From Asterias rubens (taxonomy: Eukaryota; Echinodermata; Asteroidea; Forcipulatida; Asteriidae), in NCBI RefSeq assembly GCF_902459465.1, contig NC_047082.1:7295407-7359406 (forward strand): a stretch of 64,000 bases of DNA. Direction: 5' to 3'. The first letter of the stretch is position 1. Each line of letters starts with the position of its first letter. The notes beneath the pieces are model-generated. The model was not told the DNA's origin, made no database searches, and saw only the letters and a program-made list of their open reading frames with translations. A program made the translations under genes and the position numbers. Of the stretch, positions 45,441 through 55,762 are shown piece after piece.

Positions 45441-46221
45441 CATGTCGCTTTTAAAGCCAGTGTCCAGTCTGTTCTGGGCTGGCAAAAATTTACATTTTTT
45501 AAATTAAATTTATGTAATTTAAGAAAAAACTTGATGTTTAGCTGGCAGCTGGTGGGAGAATTTAGTTTGCATTTAACATTTAAAATACATTGTACATAAG
45601 TAGGCCTTTGCACAATGTAACAATGTACATGTAACCCTGTCACAGGTTCAGTCAGGTATTGCAGTACTTTAGTAAGAAAGTAAATCAGCCATTAGTCATG
45701 TTACATGTAGCTTTCCCTACAAAAATTAAAAACCCTTTGATTTACAGAGTACGGCAATGCAGAGTTCAAACACAGACATGACAGAGGAAGAATTCACTTC
45801 ACAACCTTTAACTCTTAGGCATTTTACAAATAACTGTACAGTACACAAAGGCTTGATGTCACTCCTGCTCTAGATTGTGCACCATGTAGACACAGCATGC
45901 CATTACTAATTGGATTACGATTTACAGTTAGAGTTAGTCATCGCCACAGCTGACCAAGCACTTACAAAAGAAATCCAAGGTCCAAGGACAGTGACATTGT
46001 TGTACACCATTCAGCAAACATGTTACTATTGTAATAGATAGATCAAGGTGAACTTCTCGATTTTTAATGCACATGATAAACAGTAATGTGTTGAACACGT
46101 GGTCCAAGTGGTCCAAGAGACAACAAAACTTTGAGTATATAATTGGTTTTCATTTTGGTTTTACCCTAATGTTCATTGTATACACCGGTTTTCTGGAGAA
46201 GTGCAAATTATAAATCCATAT

Positions 46222-46262
46222 TACTCTGGTGGGATTCGAACCTGAGACCTTTGCATATATGT
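46222..46262 (-). mobile_element. tRNA-like B-box (SINE end) abutting an 18-bp array
   Basis: The minus strand reads 'ggtctcaggttcgaatccca', a consensus B box, and runs directly into the 18-bp tandem array. No cloverleaf can be drawn. It is likely a tRNA-derived SINE whose flank or tail has expanded. Confidence 0.4.
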
Positions 46263-46603
46263 AGAGTAGGTTCATACCATAGAGCAGGTTCATACCATAG
46301 AGCAGGTTCATACCATAGAGCAGGTTCATACCATAGAGCAGGTTCATACCATAGAGCAGGTTCATACCATAGAGCAGGTTCATACCATAGAGCAGGTTCA
46401 TACCATAGAGCAGGTTCATACCATAGAGCAGGTTCATAACCATAGAGCAGGTTCATACCATAGAGCAGGTTCATACCATAGAGCAGGTTCATACCATAGA
46501 GCAGGTTCATACCATAGAGCAGGTTCATACCATAGAGCAGGTTCATACCATAGAGCAGGTTCATACCATAGAGCAGGTTCATACCATAGAGCAGGTTCAT
46601 ACA
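46261..46603. repeat. 18-bp tandem repeat, about 19 copies
   Basis: The unit is 'ccatagagcaggttcata', nearly invariant, with one single-base insertion near 46438. Frames through it (YGMNLL repeats on the minus strand, AGSYHR on the plus strand) are by-products of an 18-bp period. Confidence 0.95.
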
Positions 46604-47137
46604 AACTAGGGTAAAATGAATACTTTATCCCCGATGCAAATTAAACATAATTAGACAATTAGTGTTATGTTTTCCTAAAATGAGAGAATGTGAACAAACT
46701 GCTTTCATTGTGGCCTGAGATCATTTCATCCATGGTTTCAGCAACCATAGGCACAAACTTAATTTGCCATTATTTTGAAAATGGGCATACATGAAAATAA
46801 GAAAAGTTCAGGCCTGTCATGTTGGTTGGCAGTAATTGGTTTCAGTTTTCAGTCATGAAGTCCTTTGGGAACGTCTCAAAATCTGAACGGTAGGAACGTT
46901 CAAATTGGATGATCAAATGGCGTGTACTATATGAACATTCCTATTGAAACACTGGAGCATTTTCAATGTTTGAAACATACAAAAGGTCAATGTGCATACT
47001 AGTGCAGAATTGGTTGTCATTCTGCACAATGTTGGTCAAGAAGACCATCTTAGTAAAGCACTGGATTACAGGCGTACATGTATGCCTAAAGGAATATTCA
47101 TGTGTGCTTAGAATACAGACTAATTCCCAAAACATGT

Positions 47138-47340
47138 ACTCTTATATGTATGTTTGTCATTATCTAGACTAGCATGCAACTCATTTCACTGAGCTATCGC
47201 TCACTTTAAAACTATCTGCCAAGAAGCAGTCCATGTCGTACTTTTTATGTATGTTTGTCATTATCTAGACTAGCATGCAACTCATTTCACTGAGCTATCG
47301 CTCACTTTAAAACTATCTGCCAAGAAGCAGTCCATGTCCA
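47138..47340. repeat. 101-bp tandem duplication
   Basis: The block from about 47145 ('tatgtatgtttgtcattatc') to 47237 ('gcagtccatgtc') is repeated with a 101-bp offset to 47338, practically without mismatch. It ends about 15 bp before the left target duplication of the element at 47361. Confidence 0.9.
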
Positions 47341-47360
47341 ATTTCCGAGACACTTTGACC

Positions 47361-48796
47361 TAACGTCCGTCGATGTCGGTTTTTTCCCATTATCGATATA
47401 TCGAAAATTTAATATCGAGTATACTCGATATATCGAGTATTTCCCGCGCGCAAGATGGAAGCCTAAAAACAGCACTTGGTATACTCATGGAGGTAGAAAT
47501 ATTTCAACCATAGACTGACAGTTTAATAGGGTTACATTTCAACTTGTTTATGTCTGATCCCCCGAACTTGTTTGTAGTCCAAACAATTTCAGATTGCGTA
47601 GTCCCGCCCCGATTCTGGTTTTACAACAAAGTATGATCGCCGCTACCGCTGGCTTGGCCAATTGGTGAACGCTCACCACAATTCTCGATTCGTGATTGGC
47701 CATGATTGGCCGTCTCAAAATGACACAGAGCCTTTGTGAGTTGCGTGACTCGCCGACATTAAGGTGTCAGTTGCCGATGCATTGACGTAGAAGTGTCAAT
47801 CAAGTTGTCCGACGGGCGCGCGGACTACCTTTACGGTTGAAAATGGTTGAGATAATCATCGAAAAAAAATCACTAGAAAGTCCCGCAAAACACAGACCTA
47901 CCACTCAGCGATCACAATATACAACGCACGCAGCATGCAGTCACATAGTCTCCAATAAAGGCTCGTAGTCTTTTTACTTTGCATTCTATAACCAAGGCAA
48001 GAAACATTGAATGCTAGAACGCCCTCTATTGTCGAAATAACGCAGTGCATCACGCGATACCGCCTTGACCAAAGACTGCATGTGTCTGCGCATGCTTGGG
48101 CAAACGGGTTTTCCCCCCGAATTGCAATAACCATACACGCTGGTGTGCACGTTTAAACCGTACAACAGCATAGTCTTCGCTGGTACGCACGCAAAAGCCG
48201 CCGACAGCGTGGTCTGCGAAGCATAGTTCCTCGGAAAGATTATTGTAAGATTGTTTTCTTCCTTGTTTTGTTTTGTCTTGTTGATTCGGGGAAGTTTTTG
48301 CGGGGTTTTTTTGCAAAGTCAATAATGCTGTGATGAAGACGCATTGATTTTGATCACATGCACAATGGGAAGTTGCATCTTAAACAGCCAATAGGCTAGG
48401 GCAGCAGCGGCGGTTTCTTTTGAGGTTTTACCGTGCGCTCGCCGCGGGGTCGTGAACTTCTGCGGCGGGCCGGCGGCTGATGGCGAAAACGCAAAGAACA
48501 TGCAGACATACTTGCTTGTAAAACGTATTTTATTTAATAGGGCAACTCAAAATAATGAAACTACATAACGACGACGACTTTTCTAATACTCAAACACAGA
48601 TTTCTTTTAAATAATCGGACACTCTTTTGGTATTTTCGATATCATTTAGGAACATCGAAATTTTCAAAACATCGAAATTTTTTCGATATATATCGAAAAT
48701 CCGATATTACGATATGATTATAAAAGTGACATCGGCGATTTCGATGTCAAAAAAATATCGAGTTTTTGAGTATTTTCGATATATCGACGGGCGTTA
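47361..48796. mobile_element. non-autonomous DNA transposon with exact 8-bp target duplication (hAT-like)
   Basis: The ends 'taacgtccgtcgat' and, inverted, 'taacgcccgtcgat' match at 13 of 14 bases. They are flanked on both sides by the identical octamer ctttgacc (47353-47360 and 48797-48804). Both subterminal regions are packed with 'cgatatatcga'-type palindromes over about 90-150 bp. The 1,436-bp body has no transposase frame. Its centre is GC-rich (about 47590-48490) with ATTGG motifs. An 8-bp duplication is typical of hAT, but also of P-element and some KDZ transposons, so superfamily assignment is inference. It lies in the 5' intron of the EB1 gene. Confidence 0.8.
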
Positions 48797-49717
48797 CTTT
48801 GACCAGAATCTTCCAGTAAAATGATATCCGTTACACTAACAGATAAGATCTAGTTGGAGTTTCTCACATTAACTTGAAGCCCTTAAATTGAAACTAATGA
48901 ATTGCCACTTGAAATGCAATGTTATCGTTTACGGCCTTTTGGCACTGGGAAAAGGGGTACTTTGTTTGCTAGGAAGGAAGGGCGTATAGACTATGCCTTT
49001 CTTCCAGGCACACAACATTTAAATGTTCACATTACTTCCAACAGGGAAGTCTCTTGTGCTAGTACCATCCGCACTCGTACCACTAACCACCATGTGGAGG
49101 CTGTAGGCCGACAGCCTTATCGGGTCTGTAACTTCCGGGTATAATGTGTTTCATGAAAACAAATTCCAATAAAAATTATTGGAAAAAAATGGGGGGCTCT
49201 CGGATGCTAGTATGCAGCTCATGAATATGTATCTTTCATCAGACCTATCAGAAAACACAGGATGTGAAGCAAATGAATTATTCATTTTGGCGTCCAATCA
49301 CGCACTTCCCTTATCATGACCTTTGGACCCTATCAAGCAGTCTCGCTCAGCATCCGTGGTGGTGGTTTTCGATGTAAACATGAGAGTCCGCCACTGACCA
49401 TCTGGGGTCTTGTCTTTCCCGAGCATTATGGTAATGAGTTGATCGTGGGAACTCTTCTTTTGCGCTTATTATAGTAATGAGGTCAGTGGCTTCAACAACG
49501 GCCAATGCATGCGGATAGCGTACGGGGGGCGTTGAGTCGTGCGATTTGGTTACACACATATTACGCTGTGTATACGGGTGGGTTTTTATAAAGCGGTGGT
49601 CTTTTTTCGGAGTGAATAAAAACCACTGCCTTGAGCAATGCTCAGTCATCGTAACCTGTAACTCTGCATCCTCAAAGCAATCAGAATGGAACCTTGCATC
49701 CTCTCCAAAGATGAATG
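48797..49717. other. intronic DNA, unrecognised
   Basis: A plus frame at 48902-49144 (80 residues, GTLFARKEGRIDYAFLPGTQ in its middle) has no recognised family and no good splice sites. The rest shows nothing coding. Confidence 0.4.
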
Positions 49718-50019
49718 CAGCCCTGATACTTCACGACGGCAACGACGGCAATTGCCGTCGTTGCCCCCACCGATTGCCGCAATGCCCTTCAAAAACCCAA
49801 TTTTTCACGGCAATGATTGCCGTGCCCTTTTCTCATCATTGCCGCCGTGCCCTTCCTCCCGAAAACAAATTATATTCAACTGTCGTCATGCCCTCCGCAA
49901 CTTTTTATGATTGCCATGATGCCCTTCCAAATTTTTGAAAATTGCCTTGGTGCCCTAAATTTTTACAAAAAGTCAAGGCAAAACTGCCGTGCCCCTTAAA
50001 AGCCGCAGTATCAGGGCTG
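49718..50019. mobile_element. ~300-bp MITE with 13-bp TIRs and an internal perfect palindrome
   Basis: The ends 'cagccctgatact' and 'agtatcagggctg' are exact inverted repeats. They are flanked by 'tgaatg' on both sides, a possible target duplication. The interior repeats 'attgccg'/'gtgccctt' motifs with irregular spacing. A perfect 24-base palindrome centred on gcaa|ttgc lies at 49740-49763. The CAG start is hAT-like, but a 6-bp duplication is not. Confidence 0.7.
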
Positions 50020-50791
50020 TGAATGAAATAAAAGAAGAGTTATATAATTATCGGAACAACCACATACGTCTACTGTAGTCTTAATTCAGTCAGCCCTTAA
50101 TTTTTCACTAAAAAAATATGACGATGAACATAATTTTCGGGATTTTCAATGAACAAATTAATGTCTAATGAAGTAAAGTTATTTTATTTTGTTATTGATT
50201 ATGCCAATTGAATATGGTGATGGTGTCAATGACTGTAATGACGACATTCAATCAATTCAATTCAATGATCAATAGTGACAGCAATGGACAGTGTGTTAGT
50301 AATAATAAAACAAATTGTGAAAATAGGTGGTCAGTTTAATATTACACGTCAAATAATTTCATGGACATGATGATATAGTTCAAAATCAAATCAAGTGAAT
50401 GAAGTGTGTTGGCTTGTGTTGCTAGTTTTGATATTGAAAACATTTAACTTTAACTTTCTGCATTTACGTGGCAAGTTGGCACACAATTTTTAGGAGTAAC
50501 TAGTTTTTCTTGGTGTCGAAAACCCAAAACATTACCGCAAACCCCCCCCCAAAACCCTGCATGCATATTAACTAAAAAGTGACAGTTTTTTCAATAAAAT
50601 AAAACAAGACTTGTCGTCAATATTTCACTTCAGAAATGTTTTCGTATCTAAAAAGACGTTCCACGGTTAAAAATACACTTTAGTGTTGTTTCATACACTA
50701 TATGTGACCTACTACGATCTACTATTATTTTAAAACTTAATACAATACACAAAAACGAACAAATAAACACGTTTTAAAACTGAAATCATAC

Positions 50792-50905
50792 CTGAAACTG
50801 TGGATCATTCAAACTGGTTTAGTGTGCTTTTTTCAGGAACCGGGGTTGAAAGTGCAAATTGCATGTCAAATTTGAGCATGCGCATTGTTCACTTATGGAG
50901 TGCCA
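50792..50905 (-). promoter_or_regulatory. MAPRE: candidate non-coding first exon and promoter of the EB1 gene
   Basis: A strong minus-strand donor, CACAGTTTCAG|gtatga, ends at 50792. It would splice to the acceptor at 44283. Upstream on the minus strand are an NRF1-like 'gcgcatgc' (about 50875-50883) and CCAAT (50923-50927), with no TATA box. This fits a housekeeping promoter. The 5' boundary given is approximate and no transcript evidence is available. Confidence 0.4.
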
Positions 50906-52785
50906 ATGCAACGAGAAATGCGATTGGTTTAAACGATTCCCTACTTACCAATAGAATTACACGTATGAACGGACTCGGCCACGACAATGACATCACCGTT
51001 TACCATCCTTTAAAGGAACTTGACTCGCGCCGGAAGTTAAAATAATGAACATAATTTATATTTTTTAGGACAATCCGACCGGAACTATCGATGAAGCACT
51101 TTCATGTTATTTTTATTGTGGTTATTATTATTTATTTCAAATAAAACCTCCATAAAATGGAGAGAAAAAATAAACTACGAAAAATAAACTCAGAGGAAAC
51201 GGCCCGTGGCGGCGTGGCACCAGCACATCCACCGAAAGATTCAAGCAAAAACAAATTCCTAAAAATTTGAGAATTTGAAATTTAACCATAAATTAAACAT
51301 TTTGGCTGTCTGCGGAGGTAGTCGGTGACGGAGTCCACTGGACTCCGTAAACCTCGGAGTTAGCTAAAAACGCCAACATCCGCCGTGTTTTTGTCAGCTT
51401 TATTACGGGGTTTGGGCGGTAAAGCAAGAAGTTTCATAATCTTGAGTATGTAGATATAATAATAGGCTCCAACTGAAGTAACAGTCAATGCGGGGCCGGG
51501 ACACATCATTATGAAATCAGTTTCAGTGGAGAGTTGTTTTTCTAGAAATTGTTTTTCTAAAAAGTAAAAATTAATCCTATTCCCAGAAGAATCAGTAACA
51601 GCTCAATTAAAAAAAGGACAAAGTGTCAACTAATATTTAATAAGATTTTTTTGACAACTGTAGTTTTCTTCTCCATGCTCGCAATTATCAAGAAAACACA
51701 CAAACAGCCGATTATGACCAATTATACACGATCGATCACGATAACTGTGGCTTTTGCATTATAGTCTAAATATAAACTAGGGACAAAGACCAAGCAATAA
51801 CTTCATTCCGAAAACAATATTAATTCAGGCACATGCTTTTAACAATTCCGACAAACCATTGCACAAGCAACCTGATATGAAGCACTAGCACTGCACCGGC
51901 GGGTTGGATTTTAAAGGGGCCGAACGAAAATAATTAAAAGGGGGTGGGGTGGGGGGGAATGATTAGAACTGGTTGACCAATACGATTTGAGGTCTCGTCT
52001 AAGTGTGTGTTGGAATAATGTGGAATAACAAATGAAACTTTCCCGTTCGTTGCAACTTTGTTGCAGGTAGGATCGATCCTCGACTTTGCTGGCTAGGAGG
52101 CGCTCTGGATTTCTCCGGAGGAATGACGCCGGGTGTCCCAGGGAATTCTGAGATTCGGTCTCCAATAATGGTAATTTAACATGGACTGAAGGGGGATGAT
52201 TATTTATCATAAGAATTTTGTACACAGTTTGCCATTGGGGGACCGAATATCCGGGGGGGGGGGGCATAAATCTCATGCCACACCGGTGTCCCTCTTATTG
52301 GATAAGGATGATTCAAACGAGGGCGCTACCATCAAAACTTTGTCACACAGTTGAAATAATATCCAACCACGCACGGGGACTAATACTTTCATTTAAAATA
52401 TATATACGTTTAATGCTGGACTTACCCTTTTGCTGGACCTAACCCTAACAGTTTTACCCACAATTGTTGCCCTAGATGTGCCCAAAAAGCATTGATTCTT
52501 TGGTAACGGTGTAAGCAGAGCCAAGAAATTGGGCAAAGTAAGACCCACTGCATCATTTTAAGACGTTGACGTCTTAAGATGTTAGCAATTGTTTCCGATT
52601 TACATACATACATCCTCTGAGCAACTGAAAAGTGGCAAATTCACAAACTTTCATTAAAAGCATTTCTTCATTGTTACCCCTTGCTTGTTTCTGTGTGCTT
52701 GCTGACTCTCTCTATTAATGTATTTCCACTTTCACTGCTTATGTTACACTTCGTTGCCTGTGCATGTTTGTTGTGTTGTCATTTA

Positions 52786-52822
52786 ACCTTTGAGAAAGAC
52801 TCTGCTAGGGTCGAAACGTCAG
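52786..52822 (+). ncRNA. hammerhead-ribozyme-like core, degenerate (Penelope-like element relic?)
   Basis: A 6-bp stem (gactct with agggtc, loop gct, 52798-52812) is followed directly by GAAAC (52813-52817) and GTC (52818-52820), the arrangement of stem II, GAAA and the cleavage-site triplet in hammerhead ribozymes. The upstream CUGAUGA box is degraded to 'ctttgagaa'. 'gggtcgaaacgtcagg' is, from memory, a frequent repeat in marine invertebrates. No reverse transcriptase is nearby. Confidence 0.4.
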
Positions 52823-54394
52823 GCCATTAACTAATGTTTTTTCTACTCAGTATTTCTACTCATTGAGTGCTCTTATGACAACCAATGATTTAACCTAATC
52901 ACAAACACATACACTCAGATGAAAGAAAATACACAATAGATACTTTTGTCTGGTTTCATCCATTAGCATCATTGTAATTGTCCCAAATGCGTCCAAAAAC
53001 AGAAGGAATACGTCGTATTAGAACAGCCAATGATAAAATCGTTACATACACAAACTACTCTTGGAAGACGCTTCTAAAAAAGTAAAACAAAACTACTCAT
53101 TAAGTTATTATTACAATTAGCTCTTAAAATAACACGTAGCACAGACTACGCTTAATTAATTAATTAATTAATTAGAAAATAAACCTGTCACAAGTATAGC
53201 TGTCAAGCAACCAATCAGATGGCTGCTTTCAGACAGATGAACACACATGTAATAAGAAAAATGTGGCACATTCTTTGTAAATTGCTTTCTTTTTGAGGTT
53301 AGTTGACACTTTTCATAAAATACACAGAGCTCTTGATAAGAACAGCTTCATGAAACTGGGCCATACTAGGAACTACAGCCACATTTCATAAAGCTGTTCG
53401 GAAGAAACTTCTGCTAAGCCAATTTCTTGGCGAAGCAAGATATGACCATTGTTGTGCTTACAGGCTTTATGAATCTATTAACAAGGGGAAGGACTTCAGA
53501 TCATAGGGACTGAAATGAAATGAAAAAAAAAATTGTTTTTAATACTTCAGTTAAAATGTTGAACAAAAAGAAATTCATCGACAACAACAATGCTAGTTAT
53601 TATCAAAAATGCACAAAAGAAAATCGTTTTATGAAGTCAAAACTGCAATGTAAATTCAATTCAAATTATTTGTAAACAAGGATCGTTTATACAAAGCCAA
53701 TACAAAGTAGTTTTAAAACATTTTTATTTAGGGCGGAGTAACCAATACTGCACTTTATCTAGAATATTTTCAATAAAATTCTTGTTCCCCTTTAAAATCC
53801 TGATAGTTGTTTTATTTTTTTATTCACAGCAACATTCCGAGACGAGAAAAAAAAATAATAATAATAATATAAGTTAGAGAAAAAATATGAATTAAAATGA
53901 CAGATTAATTGATTGCATTCTAATGCCTAAACTGAAATCTCTACAGTTCAATTATACATGTACCATATACAAAGCCAAATCCATAGTAATCAGCCATTAT
54001 AAAAATTACGACAAAAACAAACAAATCGGCATACGTGATCGACTCTACGAGAAAACTCAGCTTGCGTTTTATAATTAAATTGCAGGCATTTCATAAAAAC
54101 AACAAAACAGAAACGGTTTCCCAATAATATGTTACACTGAAACCGTTCCCTACAATTAGTTAAATTCTCAATACATGCTTCACCAATAACAAGGATTACA
54201 TACAGCTTCTTAATATGCTAAAAAGGCAATACTTAAATAGAAATTCACCAACGGTGAAAGACCCATCGCTCGGTTGGGAGAATTTAGATTTCCAATACAA
54301 TGAGACAGTTTTATATGAAAGACGGTACTTTGTACATGAAACGTCATTGTCAATGTCTCTGAGAAGTTAAGAAAACCACGTTATTTAGGATTTT

Positions 54395-54670
54395 AAATGC
54401 ATCATTCATGAGCTCAAATGCATAATTCATGAGATAAAATGCGTTATCAGGATTTCAAATGCATCATTCATGAGCTCAAATGCATCATTCACGATTTCAA
54501 ATACGTCATTCATGAGCTCAAATGCATTTTTCAGGATTTCAAATACGTCATTCATGAGCTCAAAAGAAGCATTCCTGATTTCAAATGCATTATTCATGAG
54601 CTCAAACCCATTGTTCATGGGTTCAAGCACAATATCTATGAGCTAAAATGCATTATTCATTAGTTAGAAT
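54395..54670. repeat. 21-bp/42-bp tandem repeat with heptad frames on both strands
   Basis: Alternating 21-bp units ('catcattcatgagctcaaat' and 'catcattcacgatttcaaat' types) form a 42-bp higher-order period. The plus frame reads HELKCII/HDFKYVI heptads and the minus frame FELMNDA/FEILKNA heptads. No start, splice or homology support exists for a protein on either strand. Confidence 0.85.
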
Positions 54671-55111
54671 GCATTAGGCATACATCGCAATGCCACCAAT
54701 GTTTATACAATGAGCGTCTTACACTGGCTGATGTCACGATGGTTTTGTGAGATGTCAACACCATTGCAACCCTGCAATGAGTTTTATTTTTTTCTCCCAA
54801 TCAAGATCAAATTTTGTACAGATTGTCAGTGTTCCAATGAAATTTCATTGCACAAACTTCCAGAACACTCTGCTCGAACAAACCTTTAAACTTTCTAAAG
54901 ACACCACAAGGAAAAATACCTTTCACGTAGATCCCTCTGTGACCTTTGAAAATCTCAGAATTATTTATTCGGGACGAACAGCTTATTTTTATTTATTAAT
55001 TCTGGTTGCGAAGCCAAGGATCCATAGAAAGTAAACTGAGTCACTTTTGACTGGTCAAGAACCCCATGGAGAGAAGACAAGGAAAACTTTCTTGCTTCTT
55101 CTACAACCAGG

Positions 55112-55292
55112 GCTTGATTTCATTAAGCTGTTAAGCACAACAGCAAATTGCTGAACGCGGAAAATCTTACTTAGCAAAAACAGGTTACCAGCCAAGATAC
55201 CATGACATTTATATTGTTTGTCACAGGTTCTCTGCAAATTGGCAAACAAATTTGCTCAGCATGTATTGGTGCTTAACAACTTTATGAAATTT
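55112..55292. mobile_element. MITE family A copy
   Basis: The left 'cttgatttcattaagctgtt'-aagcac and the right 'gtgcttaacaactttatgaa'-att are inverted ends. Internal 'acttagcaaaaacaggttac' matches the copies at 56464-56676 and 59990-60187. Confidence 0.65.
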
Positions 55293-55746
55293 TGCCCATG
55301 CTTAAAGGTATAAAGCAACTTTGCTTACCAGAAACTGATGACCAGTCCAAAACACCATGTCTGCACTTTTTGTGACCAGTTTCCAGCTTATAGTTATACT
55401 TGAGCCAGGTAAAAGGGTATTTATTATAACTACACCAATGTCCATTTTGTTAGTTCAACTAGCGATGTATTGCAGAAACCTACTCCCAGTTGAGCTGCAT
55501 CTGCCAAGCTTTCTTGGATTGTGTTTTTGACCAGTCACAGACAGAGGACAAAGCTGAGAGAATGTGCCGCAATAAGACATGTTTAAAAGAGTTGAAAGGA
55601 TCCATGATACGCGTAGCGTAAACAGCGGTCAAGGATGACCATCCAGTTAGATCAATCAATCAATCAATCAATATCCACACCTACTTGTAATTACAATATC
55701 GTACAGTTTGTACACTGGGATGAGACGTCAAAGTCTTGTAAATACA

Positions 55747-55762
55747 TCAAGGTCTGTGAAAC
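55747..55762 (-). CDS. PHACTR: PHACTR terminal exon (coding part)
   Basis: The acceptor is tctgtccag|GTTTCA. One base completes Arg, then FHRP and a TGA stop follow. The tail RFHRP is the invariant end of PHACTR proteins and contributes to the PP1 interface. Only 16 coding bases remain in this exon; the rest is 3' UTR running left. Confidence 0.9.

Larger units (their letters stand above)
51050..55746. other. intergenic region between PHACTR and EB1, including the likely PHACTR 3' UTR
   Basis: No gene is supported. It contains G-runs near 51943 and 52252, a hammerhead-like relic at 52798-52820, a MITE-like stretch at about 53378-53480, a 21-bp tandem array at about 54395-54670 and a MITE at about 55112-55292. 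The PHACTR 3' UTR must begin at 55746 and run leftwards; its end is not determined. Confidence 0.45.

Noticed and set aside
46150-46600. Long repetitive frames (YGMNLL / AGSYHR) on both strands
   Set aside because: They are produced entirely by the 18-bp tandem array.
50800-51045. 81-residue plus frame over the putative EB1 promoter
   Set aside because: The region is better explained as minus-strand promoter and non-coding exon (CCAAT, NRF1-like site, CAG|gtatga donor). The plus frame has no homology.
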